Shown one piece after another: positions 29,906 through 38,063 of a stretch of 64,000 nt of DNA (positions are counted from its first letter, which is position 1; every line of letters starts with the position of its first letter). Below the pieces are notes generated by a model that was not told where the DNA came from, did not search any database, and saw only the letters and a list, made by a program, of their open reading frames with translations. The DNA comes from JAFEDN01 sp963844565. Lineage in GTDB: Bacteria; Pseudomonadota; Gammaproteobacteria; Coxiellales; Coxiellaceae. The stretch spans positions 744,001 to 808,000 of the forward strand of contig CAWJON010000002.1 of assembly GCA_963844565.1 (NCBI GenBank), written 5' to 3'. A program made the translations under genes and the position numbers.

Positions 29906-30901
29906 TCACCTGCTTTGTAGGAATTTATGATAGGGTATAATTTTTTGAGAATCAAGTGGATTATTTTCTATGTTATCTAACAATGAATAGTAATATGTAT
30001 TATTTCCTTGGATCTTATGAGTATCATAAAGTTTCCATTGTGTTGGGTTATAGCTTTCTTCTACTGAAAAGAAATGGGTTAATTTTTCTTTATTTTTAAT
30101 GGATTGTATAATGGGTTGAGGTGTGATTTTGTAATCTTGAGCAAAATCTAATAGTATGTCCATGTCTTCTTCGGTTTTTAAAAAAAACCAAAAGGGCTTT
30201 CCATTCTTGTCTAATAATAATTGACTTCCAGAATCATCAAGCAAATAAAATTCCACAATATCATGATTGTTTAAAATTTCATAAAACTTCTTAATATAAC
30301 CAGGATCAGATAATCTTTCTAAAAGATCGGCATTAACAATATGAAGGATTTTATCAGACAACGTCTGGAAATATTGCAACTTTAATTTCTCAATTCCTTT
30401 TTCAAGTTCGTTTAAATAATTTTCTTGATCCTTTAAAATGAATTGATGAATAATGCTTTGATTGAATAACTCTATAGCCAATGGCATATCTGCTTTACTA
30501 TCCAACATTAATATCTTATAAGATGTTTCTTCAAGCTGTGTGCAAAGCTCAACCCCATGGATTTGCGACAAGGTAAAATCAATTACTACGATAGAAGGCA
30601 TTTTAAAACGTTCTGGATTGTAGACTTCTTTGTAAAGATGTTCTAAATCAACAGTTTTTCCTTTTTTAAAAAAACCATCCGTATTACTATCCATGTCCCA
30701 TTCTTCCACATATTTACGTAAAAATTCGTCTCTCAATGCAGATTGTTGTTTTAGGTAGTGTAATGCTTTATGAGGATTTGTGAATACGGTTATTTGCCCG
30801 TGTTTTCCCAAGGTATGACTTATGTTATTTAACAAATCTTGATCTTCATCGATAAATACAGTTTGGGTGGGGAAATAACAACAAGGGACTGAGTGGAACA
30901 T
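29906..30901 (-). CDS. Receiver-domain (CheY-like) protein with unknown C-terminal half
   Basis: The N-terminal about 180 residues resemble a response-regulator receiver: an acidic pair in TVFIDEDQDLL, a candidate phospho-acceptor Asp in SIVVIDFTLSQIHG, and a lysine in FILKDQ at the end of the fold. A roughly 50-residue insertion (about 55-100) lengthens the fold. The C-terminal part (about 190-331) lacks a recognisable DNA-binding or enzyme domain. No histidine kinase is adjacent. It is divergent to the genes from 31221. A cyclic-nucleotide or protein-interaction output cannot be told from sequence. Confidence 0.65.
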   Translation of the reverse strand: MFHSVPCCYFPTQTVFIDEDQDLLNNISHTLGKHGQITVFTNPHKALHYLKQQSALRDEFLRKYVEEWDMDSNTDGFFKKGKTVDLEHLYKEVYNPERFKMPSIVVIDFTLSQIHGVELCTQLEETSYKILMLDSKADMPLAIELFNQSIIHQFILKDQENYLNELEKGIEKLKLQYFQTLSDKILHIVNADLLERLSDPGYIKKFYEILNNHDIVEFYLLDDSGSQLLLDKNGKPFWFFLKTEEDMDILLDFAQDYKITPQPIIQSIKNKEKLTHFFSVEESYNPTQWKLYDTHKIQGNNTYYYSLLDNIENNPLDSQKIIPYHKFLQSR

Positions 30902-31220
30902 GTTTTATGACCTTTTAATAGTAAAGCCTGTCTAAACAATATAGTTCAAATTTAGCTCATTACAAATTAATCAACTCATGTGCGAATCAAAGAAATTTAT
31001 ATTTTTCAATAACTTGTATAGTTTTTTAGAGCTTTGGATATAATTGTAAGTTGTTGAAGATAATGAAATTACTTAAATCCAGTTTTTCCTACAGAACGTA
31101 CATAGAATGTACTGCATAATATTTGTTCTAAAAATGATTAAATAATGCTCAATTTGAGCGAAGGGTTTCATGGAAAAGTAGAAAACGAGTAGACAAAATT
31201 AAACGAATCGAGGTAAGTCC
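30902..31220. other. Divergent intergenic region carrying regulon box 1
   Basis: AT-rich region between the receiver gene and the first micropeptide module. Besides the box at 31083-31148 there is GGTTTCATGGAAA at about 31164, also present at the second module, and TAAGTCCATGAAAA at the start codon in both. Confidence 0.5.
31083..31148 (+). promoter_or_regulatory. Shared promoter box, copy 1
   Basis: TTTTTCCTACA begins a 66-base block that ends TTAAATAATGC and contains CTGCATAATATTTG. The same block with few changes precedes the genes at 33987 and 47806. Within this copy GTACAT-AGA-ATGTAC is a perfect inverted repeat. It ends 72 bases before the ATG at 31221. Confidence 0.6.
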
Positions 31221-31625
31221 ATGAAAATAAATGATTGTTCTAAGTTTTTGCAACTTTTGATAAAAGAATTAAGTGATTTGCAAAAGCTTGTAAATACCTT
31301 TTCTAAATCGAAAGCAGAGGGTAATTCGAAGAGGTTACTTGTTAATCAAATCATAAAGGCTATTCAGGATATAAAAGCGTTGGCTGAAGAAGCAAAAGCT
31401 ATAAAAAGCGTAATCCTACTAGACCAAGATTTTACTCGTTTTTGTATCTTGTTAATCGATGGTAGTGATATGGCCGACTATTTGCTCGATTTGGATGGCA
31501 TTCCCGAAAGGCTACAGAAACAAGCAGCTTCATGGAAAAGAACAGCGGCTACATTTAAACCTTTTTTAAAGAATAGCATTTATAATAAGGCGAACAGTGG
31601 CAATCTATCTGAAATAAGTAGTTGA
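31221..31625 (+). CDS. Small helical protein A of the micropeptide module, copy 1
   Basis: 134 residues, predicted all-helical, no signal peptide or membrane segment; family not recognised. It is a paralogue of the protein at 47806: both begin with a short basic stretch, LIKEL / LMKEL, and share the core SVILLDQDFTRFCILLIDGSDMAD versus SLTLMEQDYVNFCLLLAYGSDMAD. GAGGT lies eight bases before the ATG. The gene is followed by the membrane coiled-coil gene, as in the other copy. Confidence 0.7.
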   Translation: MKINDCSKFLQLLIKELSDLQKLVNTFSKSKAEGNSKRLLVNQIIKAIQDIKALAEEAKAIKSVILLDQDFTRFCILLIDGSDMADYLLDLDGIPERLQKQAASWKRTAATFKPFLKNSIYNKANSGNLSEISS

Positions 31626-31775
31626 AAAATAATGATTAATTTGTTAAATGTATAAAATATGTACATTTACGACGTTTTATGGTAAGATATTCAAACTGAA
31701 AAATGGGTAAGGAAGAAAAAAGCGGTAACGAAAGTAAGTAAAAAGAATAAATAAAGATAGTAAAAGGTAATAATC

Positions 31776-32534
31776 ATGAGCTTGGTAGTAGAGGATAAAG
31801 ATATTATTGGAAATAAAGAGTTTACGGAGGAAAAACTGTTAAATTACATAGAGCTAGCATGTGAAAAATCTACAAAGAATGTAATTGAAAAGTTAGAGAG
31901 AACTAGCAAAGAGGAATTAGAACTTCAAGCAAAAATTCAAGGGGATAATATAGAATTTGAACGAGAAAAATTGCGAGCACAACAAGAAATGCATCGTGAG
32001 AATATTAAAAGTGAAGAAAAGAAATATAATATTGATCGTTACATGAAGTTTATAGCTGCTATAATAGCTGCAATAAGTATTTTCCAATATTTTTATTCTG
32101 AACTTCATCAAGAAAGCGAAAATAACAAAAGAGCAGCAAATCAATATAAAATTGATTTGCTTCGTGAAGACATTAAAGAGAAAAAAGATATATTGAAATC
32201 AGCTAGTAAAGCAATTAGTCACTTACGAACGGTTGATGCAGATATAATTAGAAAATGCACTTACAGTCATCCATATTCTCAAGAAAAACAGGATGAAATG
32301 AGATGGAAAGCACGACAGGAAGTTGTTGATGCATTTGCGGTTGTTCCTGTTGTTTTTGGAGAAGATGTAGTGTCCAGCGGAAGAGGCGTCATACAATTTG
32401 ATTTTAGTATTAAAAATGTTTGTGCTTTTGAAGCAGATGTTGATAACATCATACTAAAACATCAGAAAGAGGCTTTCAATAAAATAAATAAATCTATTGA
32501 GAAAGACATAAAAACTATTAGAGAGTTAAAGTAG
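31776..32534 (+). CDS. Coiled-coil membrane protein B of the micropeptide module, copy 1
   Basis: 252 residues: a charged helical N-terminal region with heptad character (about 20-88), one membrane helix (about 90-110, FIAAIIAAISIFQYFY), and a second coiled coil with a C-terminal domain. It is a paralogue of 48197: the C-terminal halves share a Cys, a Q/R-rich helix, a VxFD-type strand and a second Cys in the same order. No known family. A Rho-independent terminator follows. Confidence 0.7.
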   Translation: MSLVVEDKDIIGNKEFTEEKLLNYIELACEKSTKNVIEKLERTSKEELELQAKIQGDNIEFEREKLRAQQEMHRENIKSEEKKYNIDRYMKFIAAIIAAISIFQYFYSELHQESENNKRAANQYKIDLLREDIKEKKDILKSASKAISHLRTVDADIIRKCTYSHPYSQEKQDEMRWKARQEVVDAFAVVPVVFGEDVVSSGRGVIQFDFSIKNVCAFEADVDNIILKHQKEAFNKINKSIEKDIKTIRELK

Positions 32535-32537
32535 TTT

Positions 32538-32568
32538 TTAGCCGCGTCTAAAACGCGGCTAATTTTTT
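32538..32568 (+). terminator. Rho-independent terminator after protein B copy 1
   Basis: TTAGCCGCG and CGCGGCTAA form a 9-bp stem around a seven-base loop and are followed by six Ts. It also abuts the convergent cationic micropeptide gene. Confidence 0.85.
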
Positions 32569-32620
32569 AGTAGCACTGAGCTGATCTAGCTCTTTTCAAT
32601 AACTTAAATAGCTTTTTCAT
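32567..32620 (-). CDS. Cationic micropeptide with penultimate Cys, copy 1
   Basis: A 17-residue ORF, MKKLFKLLKRARSAQCY, with an excellent ribosome binding site (AAGGAG, six bases before the ATG). It is highly basic and amphipathic. The paralogous locus has a 19-residue peptide at the same place (48943-49002) that shares the MK start, Lys/Phe/Leu-rich body and the ending A-[RK]-[ST]-A-x-C-x. Conservation in two otherwise diverged loci argues that it is translated. Function unknown; toxin, signal or membrane-active peptide are possible. Confidence 0.6.
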   Translation of the reverse strand: MKKLFKLLKRARSAQCY

Positions 32621-32730
32621 TTCTTTCTCCTTACATTAAAAAAACTGACCGTGACAGGCCGCCCGCTTCTAGCTTTCAAACTAATTAAAAGCTAAAATTA
32701 AAAAAATTGTTCCAAAAATTAATAGCTAAT

Positions 32731-32796
32731 TTAAGACCAAATAATATAAGCCAAAACACTCATAGAAATTAACCAAATTCCAGTATCTGCTAACAT
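32731..32796 (-). CDS. Hydrophobic micropeptide, copy 1
   Basis: A 21-residue ORF that starts MLADTGIWLISMS and ends AYIIWS, essentially one membrane helix. GCGAG lies upstream but the Shine-Dalgarno match is weak. It lies between the DUF1399-like gene and the cationic micropeptide on the minus strand, the same order as in the second locus (49163-49222), where an 19-residue hydrophobic peptide has a strong ribosome binding site. Confidence 0.5.
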   Translation of the reverse strand: MLADTGIWLISMSVLAYIIWS

Positions 32797-32841
32797 TGTT
32801 TCTCGCTTTTTAATTTAAATTTATAATCCTAATCCTTACCT

Positions 32842-33348
32842 TTATATCCTTTCTATTCTAGTAGAAACTAGTTTTTGAAATTTAATGGTAGTTTTTAAAT
32901 GCTCAATGAGTCTTTTAATAATCAAAAACCATGGAAGTGGTCTCACCGCTTTAATATTTTTTCCAAACTCAGCAAAATATAATTTTTGAGTTTCATTTTC
33001 AAAAGTAAATGCCAAATCTGCATCTGCTATTATATTGTTTTTGCCATGATGAGGATGATGATGTAAATAATAACCAAACGCCTGCTCACAAAATTCCATA
33101 TAGTCTTGAGTATGCAAAATATGTGCATGCCAAACTTCATCAATATCAAAGGAAGGCGGAAGTGAGAGGTCCCTCTCGGAATATTTTATTTTAAGGAAAA
33201 GATAATTGCGATATTGGTTGGCGGCCGTTAGAGCTTGTTTTTTAGTCCATTTATGAACTTTAATCAGCCTGTTAATGGTAGACGTTAAATCGACAGTATC
33301 GATCGATTGTTTCGCTTTTTCTAATCGGTGGTCATTCAATGTATCCAT
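32842..33348 (-). CDS. DUF1399/GRDP-like protein, copy 1
   Basis: 168 residues resembling the glycine-rich-domain-protein-like (DUF1399) family, with the signature IDEVWHAHILHTQDYMEFCEQAFG at about 69-92 and a His-rich stretch (HHHPHHGK). Biochemical role is unknown. It is a paralogue of 49303-49788 with the same signature. It is the first gene of a minus-strand set that continues with the two micropeptides. Confidence 0.75.
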   Translation of the reverse strand: MDTLNDHRLEKAKQSIDTVDLTSTINRLIKVHKWTKKQALTAANQYRNYLFLKIKYSERDLSLPPSFDIDEVWHAHILHTQDYMEFCEQAFGYYLHHHPHHGKNNIIADADLAFTFENETQKLYFAEFGKNIKAVRPLPWFLIIKRLIEHLKTTIKFQKLVSTRIERI

Positions 33349-33986
33349 CTTAATCCCTTTATCCCTTAAAACAAACCATTCTATTCAAAGAATATGTGTA
33401 AAGTCAATAGAAAATTAATCCTTTTAAATCATAACACCTTTTTAACAATATAATTATCTTTTTTAGATCTAATGATCAATAAGGTCTAGTAATTGAATTG
33501 TTTCATTTGGCTTCAAAATCATCAAAATACTTCTAAGCAATGAGGCTGCCGCCTTGTGTTGTGCCTGATTTTACATTTTAAGTGTTGGGCTAATGTAGCG
33601 ATTAGAGCAAATTTCGCTCAGTTTTTGAGACTTAACTTGTTGAATTTAATTAAATTATTCATCTATGGTATTTTTCCTACATAAAATATAGGAAATATAC
33701 TGCATAATATTTGGACAGAATATGTTTAAATAATGCATAACCTAGATGATGATTTTGATGAAATAAGTAAGATTATAAATCTTAATATAAGTTTATGAAA
33801 ATACATTATTATTTGAAGATTTAAAAATTTAAATAAAATTTGGAATAAGTTATTGAAAATAAAGTAAATTTTATTACACAAAATGTACTTTTTAACGTAT
33901 TGTTGTATAATATCTTTGCTTTAAAGATGGATAAGTAAGCGAAACAAAAGTGAAAATAAATAGAGATAATTAAGAGAGATAAATAC
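33349..33986. other. Intergenic region with regulon box 2
   Basis: AT-rich, 638 bases, no convincing ORF on either strand. It contains the shared promoter box at 33671-33736, 250 bases before the next ATG, and a divergent promoter for the DUF1399-like gene must lie near 33349. Nothing else recognised. Confidence 0.5.
33671..33736 (+). promoter_or_regulatory. Shared promoter box, copy 2
   Basis: Same 66-base length as copy 1, from TTTTTCCTACATA to TTTAAATAATGC, including CTGCATAATATTTGG. It precedes the operon at 33987-35916. Confidence 0.6.
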
Positions 33987-34418
33987 ATGACTAACTTAAC
34001 AGAAAATTTCAACCCATCTTCTTTAGACATTGCAGAAGAAGAAAGAAATTCATCCATGCTATTAAACATTGCTGAACTTGCGAGGAGGGGTAGTCTCTTG
34101 GTAGGAGCGGGCTTTTTTAGCATCGTTTTGCTTATGGGGATGAATATTGCAGGACACTCTGCCACATTCTCATTAGGTATGATGATGATGGGCTTTGCTG
34201 TTTTGTTGTCAATTCTTGTATCCATATTGACTTATTATGCAACTGTAAAAGCACTAACCTTCAAAGAGAGTCTACTAGAACAGTCATCTCGTTCCTTATT
34301 ATTAAATAATCTCATAGCTCAAAAGCAGAAATTATTGGAAATATTGGAAGTATTGCAAAAGGAGACACAATCGAAAGGAAAAAATGCAGATAAAGATGGA
34401 CATGAATCAAAAAATTAA
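33987..34418 (+). CDS. Small membrane protein with two helices and coiled-coil tail
   Basis: 143 residues. Two hydrophobic helices at about 36-56 and 62-84 are followed by a helical tail rich in Leu, Gln and Glu (RSLLLNNLIAQKQKLLEILEVLQ) and a polar end. No recognised family. It is the first gene of a four-gene plus-strand operon that starts at regulon box 2. Confidence 0.6.
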   Translation: MTNLTENFNPSSLDIAEEERNSSMLLNIAELARRGSLLVGAGFFSIVLLMGMNIAGHSATFSLGMMMMGFAVLLSILVSILTYYATVKALTFKESLLEQSSRSLLLNNLIAQKQKLLEILEVLQKETQSKGKNADKDGHESKN

Positions 34419-34448
34419 TTTGTTTGTTGGTTTCTGGAGAAAAAAATT

Positions 34449-35027
34449 ATGAAACGTCCTTGGCTAATAAAAGCTCCATTTTATATCATATGGGCTGTCA
34501 TCATTGTCTTTATCGCTTGGAAATTTATCTTTGTACCTATTCATCAGTCTCATAAACGAGAGGTGCGTTATGATGTATTCACTGCTTTCCTCCAATATGA
34601 AGACTCATTGTTTGATCGGATAAAACTAAACCAAAACATTCAAAAAGTTCAAGAGCCACAAAAATCCGAATTGAATCGACAAATACCTGTCTTGGAAAAG
34701 CAATTGGCGGAACGCGAGAAAAACTTAGATAAGACATTGTCTCAAGTTAAGAAAAGCTATCCCAATAATGCGCTGATCAACGAACGCATACACGCTTTTG
34801 AAGATTGGAAAAATCAATCAGAAAAGGAGACTACCGCTTCTAACGCAGATGCTTTATGGCATTTAAAATTCTTAAATTTACAAATGGGAATTACCAGGGC
34901 CATTGATAAAGCGGAGACCGGTTATGAAGATCCGACTGCAGCCGAAAATGATAAAATCATGGCCTTAGTGCCTGGGGCAGAACAAGCTTTAAAAAACATC
35001 CTAATGACAAAAAGTTGTGTACGGTGA
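34449..35027 (+). CDS. Membrane-anchored coiled-coil protein
   Basis: 192 residues: one N-terminal membrane helix (about 9-28), then a mostly helical, charged domain with coiled-coil character (about 60-105, LNRQIPVLEKQLAEREKNLDKTL). GGAG lies nine bases before the ATG. The stop overlaps the next ATG (TGATG), so translation is probably coupled. Family not recognised. Confidence 0.6.
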   Translation: MKRPWLIKAPFYIIWAVIIVFIAWKFIFVPIHQSHKREVRYDVFTAFLQYEDSLFDRIKLNQNIQKVQEPQKSELNRQIPVLEKQLAEREKNLDKTLSQVKKSYPNNALINERIHAFEDWKNQSEKETTASNADALWHLKFLNLQMGITRAIDKAETGYEDPTAAENDKIMALVPGAEQALKNILMTKSCVR

Positions 35028-35605
35028 TGCAACAACCTTTAGCTCGTAATTCGCATCTGGCCGCTCAACAAATTGCTTTTTTCAACATCGGCGACCAATA
35101 TTGCTCACGTTATTACGCTGATCCGGCAGCTTGGGGAGAATGGGGAATTCAGGCTCAAATTGCCACTCATATACTGACTCAAGGACGTCCTGCTTACCCC
35201 GCAGCAGAAACAACTGAGAAAACAGTTGATAGGGAAGAAGTTGAACTGAATAAAAAATATGGGACGCTGGTATACTCACAATATTATGCTCAATATGTGT
35301 CGCCCGAGATTCCTAAAGCCATTGAGATTTTAAAAAATTCAAAACAAAACCAAGAGTTATGCCTGACCGCTACCTTAAGTTCTGGGCCACGAAACCCAGA
35401 GCGAGATGCTGCGAGAGCGGCCTATGTTCAGGTGGGAAAACAATATTGTCCTTCCAATAGCATTCAACTAGGCTACTATGGCACAGGAGTTAATTGTCTT
35501 ATGTATTGTGATGCACTTTGTACAGAAGGGATGACTTGTGATTGTGTTGAACGGTGCAAGAAAACACCGGGGATACTCTTTAAAGATGATTATAATAATA
35601 AATAA
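35027..35605 (+). CDS. Uncharacterised protein with Cys-rich C-terminus
   Basis: 192 residues from the ATG at 35027, which overlaps the preceding stop as TGATG; an upstream TTG at 35015 is possible. The body is helical. The last about 45 residues hold many cysteines (GVNCLMYCDALCTEGMTC then DCVERCKK), suggesting a disulfide-rich or metal-binding knot. No signal peptide of its own is visible, so export would depend on something else. Family unknown. Confidence 0.6.
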   Translation: MQQPLARNSHLAAQQIAFFNIGDQYCSRYYADPAAWGEWGIQAQIATHILTQGRPAYPAAETTEKTVDREEVELNKKYGTLVYSQYYAQYVSPEIPKAIEILKNSKQNQELCLTATLSSGPRNPERDAARAAYVQVGKQYCPSNSIQLGYYGTGVNCLMYCDALCTEGMTCDCVERCKKTPGILFKDDYNNK

Positions 35606-35631
35606 AAATACTTTTAAATTGGAGAAAACTA

Positions 35632-35916
35632 ATGAAAAATAATGAAAACGTTCGAGATGTAAAGCGCATAGTTCAAGTCGAAACACTGATTGAAATCAAT
35701 CTAACTCTGGGAAGAATAGCCAATCTTCTTTTCATGGCGTCTATTGCGATCATTGCTTCTATTTTAGGCGCGGTTCCTCATGTAGGGCCAATCAATTTAA
35801 TTGTGTTTTTAATGTTCGTAATTGCTTTATCAATTTCAATTTGGTTTATTGAAAGGGCGGAAAAACAATTTAAGGAAAGAATTTTTAAAATATTATCTGC
35901 AAAAGAGGTTCAGTAA
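35632..35916 (+). CDS. Small membrane protein with two helices
   Basis: 94 residues with two membrane helices (about 36-55 and 58-80) and charged ends. GGAG lies seven bases before the ATG. It is the last gene of the box-2 operon. Family unknown. Confidence 0.6.
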   Translation: MKNNENVRDVKRIVQVETLIEINLTLGRIANLLFMASIAIIASILGAVPHVGPINLIVFLMFVIALSISIWFIERAEKQFKERIFKILSAKEVQ

Positions 35917-36070
35917 AAAAATATCCTCAGTTGCAGTTAATCAATAAGCTTAGTTTGTTTTTAACTTGCTATTAGATTATCGCCCATATCATAGTTTATT
36001 TGTGAAGGGCGTACGTACATAGATTAAAAAAATCTCATCATATATTATATTAGGTTATAAAGGTCATAAA

Positions 36071-36892
36071 ATGAAAAAATTACAAGAAGAAGCCAAATGT
36101 TTTTTTGAAGAAGAGAAATATAATTTGATTATGCTGTCTGATCAGTGTGATAATAATTCTCAATTATATCCTAAAATTAACTTTGCGCCTATACGTCTAT
36201 TATTAGCTATCTCTACTTTAGCGCATGGTGCCAGACTTTGGAGTTTTGAAAATCTGAAGGAGTCATTATCCCTCGATAACAGAGTATTTGATAACAGAGT
36301 GTTATTATGTGATGGATATAATAGGATTTGTGATTACGATGATCCTGAAGACGCGATTATAAGTTTTTTGAATTATGCGGAAGAAATTAAAAATAAAAAG
36401 CTATTTTCTTCAATGAACATTGAAAGAAAAACAGAAATTCAAAAAAAGTTTAAATTTTATACTAATAAACTAGAAAAAAATATTAGACCTCATCTACATG
36501 AAGCAAACGAGAGTCATCTACAAATAACTTTTACTGATTATCCTCCCTGTGCGAAGATATTTTTATCAATTTATCAGCGCGATAGGGATAAGAATTTTTT
36601 CAAATCAACAGGTTTCTATTCTCGGTTTTTCCGCGGAGAATATCAAGAAATGCATTTACGAATGGAGTCTTCAGAATTTTTAACCTTTGAGAAAGTACTT
36701 GAGTATGGGGTTAAATATCCAAAATCCCGAACGGCAAGTATTTTACAAAAATATTTTAAAACTTATTGGGATGAGGCTATTGATAAGCGTTTAAAAGATA
36801 ATCTTTCTCAAAAAAACTATCCCAATGTTTTAGATGGTCTAATCATAAGAGACTTGCAACCTATTGTTAAGGGTTATTTATTTAGTTCATAG
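36071..36892 (+). CDS. Uncharacterised 273-residue protein
   Basis: Soluble, Lys- and Glu-rich, AT-rich coding sequence with no signal peptide or membrane segment. Internal duplication of DNRVFDNRV near residues 74-82 is small. No family recognised. A terminator follows at 36916. AAAGG lies seven to eight bases before the ATG. Confidence 0.6.
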   Translation: MKKLQEEAKCFFEEEKYNLIMLSDQCDNNSQLYPKINFAPIRLLLAISTLAHGARLWSFENLKESLSLDNRVFDNRVLLCDGYNRICDYDDPEDAIISFLNYAEEIKNKKLFSSMNIERKTEIQKKFKFYTNKLEKNIRPHLHEANESHLQITFTDYPPCAKIFLSIYQRDRDKNFFKSTGFYSRFFRGEYQEMHLRMESSEFLTFEKVLEYGVKYPKSRTASILQKYFKTYWDEAIDKRLKDNLSQKNYPNVLDGLIIRDLQPIVKGYLFSS

Positions 36893-36915
36893 AAATAGAT
36901 TTAAAGGCAAGTATA

Positions 36916-36942
36916 ATTCCAGGGCTATCGCTGGAATTTTTT
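36916..36942 (+). terminator. Rho-independent terminator
   Basis: ATTCCAG and CTGGAAT form the stem around an eight-base loop, followed by six Ts. It ends the gene at 36071-36892. Confidence 0.85.
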
Positions 36943-37080
36943 CATAGCTGACTAAGGGGCGATCTGATAGAGGTTTTTAAAAATTAAATGGATAGTGGGG
37001 GTCGTACAATTCTAATAAAGTTGACCTTAACTAACATTTTATAGTGGAGCTTATTTTAAGTTTAGAATGTGAGGTTTTTA

Positions 37081-37902
37081 ATGTCTTGGAAATTGAAAAT
37101 GTCTCTTGGGCTTTCTTTATTGTGGGTGTCTTTCTGGTTCTATGTTTACTATGTTGTATTTGCGAAAGACCCAACAGTACTGGTGATTTTTATTTGCGGT
37201 AATCCGGTATTATTAGGTGTGCTATGGGGTCTTTATTTTTGTTTTAAAACAAAGAAACCGTCAAATCCAGGTGCGCAAAATATAATTTATAATATCCCCC
37301 ATCCTCTAGTAGAGGGAGCTTTTAAAAATCCGATGTTTTTTTCCAATTTCTATACCATAGCTTGGATTTTTTTTCTTGTGCTGGCATTGGTTCTTGCTGT
37401 AGAGAAGTTGTCAAATAATGATATTAGCAAAATTGTCTTGGTTGTTTTATATATCTTAATAGATTTTGTTATTTATTCTTTCTGGGCATACAGAGCCAAT
37501 AAGAATGCCCACCTTTTAGGGGCTAGCCGGATGATGTATTCTCCTAAAGAAGCAGTTCTTTGGGTGGCGATGCCCCTTATGACATGGATTGGAAATTACT
37601 ATGTCATAAAGGAACTATGGAAAGCCAGTAAAAACCCTGTAGCCTCATTATGGCAGCGTGAAAAAAATCCTGTTATTGTTAAGTTGCGTTGGTTATTTAT
37701 GGTTCTTTTGCTAATAATGGAAGTGGCATATCGTAACAATCCCATAAATAGTGTGGGTACTGTTTTTTTCTTAGTTTTTCTAATTTATATTATTTTATCT
37801 ATTCTTATATTTGATAAAATTTCTCGAATGCAGCGATTACATTATCAGGAGCAAAGTTTTGACGCTTTGGGCCAAAGAAATTCAGTAGAAAAAGTGTGTT
37901 AA
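37081..37902 (+). CDS. DUF4328-like multi-pass membrane protein
   Basis: 273 residues from the ATG at 37081 (GAGG six bases upstream; a GTG at 37069 is also in frame). About six membrane helices. The central segment WAYRANKNAHLLGASRMMYSP...WVAMPLMTWIGNYYVIKELWKAS resembles the DUF4328 pattern (YRA, PxW, P, EIWRAS). Function unknown. It is the last intact gene before the orphan RHS module. Confidence 0.6.
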   Translation: MSWKLKMSLGLSLLWVSFWFYVYYVVFAKDPTVLVIFICGNPVLLGVLWGLYFCFKTKKPSNPGAQNIIYNIPHPLVEGAFKNPMFFSNFYTIAWIFFLVLALVLAVEKLSNNDISKIVLVVLYILIDFVIYSFWAYRANKNAHLLGASRMMYSPKEAVLWVAMPLMTWIGNYYVIKELWKASKNPVASLWQREKNPVIVKLRWLFMVLLLIMEVAYRNNPINSVGTVFFLVFLIYIILSILIFDKISRMQRLHYQEQSFDALGQRNSVEKVC

Positions 37903-37921
37903 AAAAATAAATGCATGCATA

Positions 37922-38050
37922 GTAGTAGATAATGATATTTTTTCTCTTCAGATAGGCGGAGAAGCTTTATACTTTCGCCAAACAGTTGAGGTTTTGCCAC
38001 AACAAGATAACTTAGCTGTACCCGGAAGTAACACCGGAATTTTGGGATAA
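37922..38050 (+). pseudogene. C-terminal fragment of an unidentified gene before the tRNA remnant
   Basis: An open frame without a start reads FSLQIGGEALYFRQTVEVL, then PQQDNLAVPGSNTGILG and a stop at 38048-38050. It looks like the conserved tail of a real protein that I cannot name. It is followed after 19 bases by a tRNA 5' fragment and then by RHS sequence, so it marks a rearrangement junction. Confidence 0.4.
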
Positions 38051-38063
38051 AAAACTCATCCAA

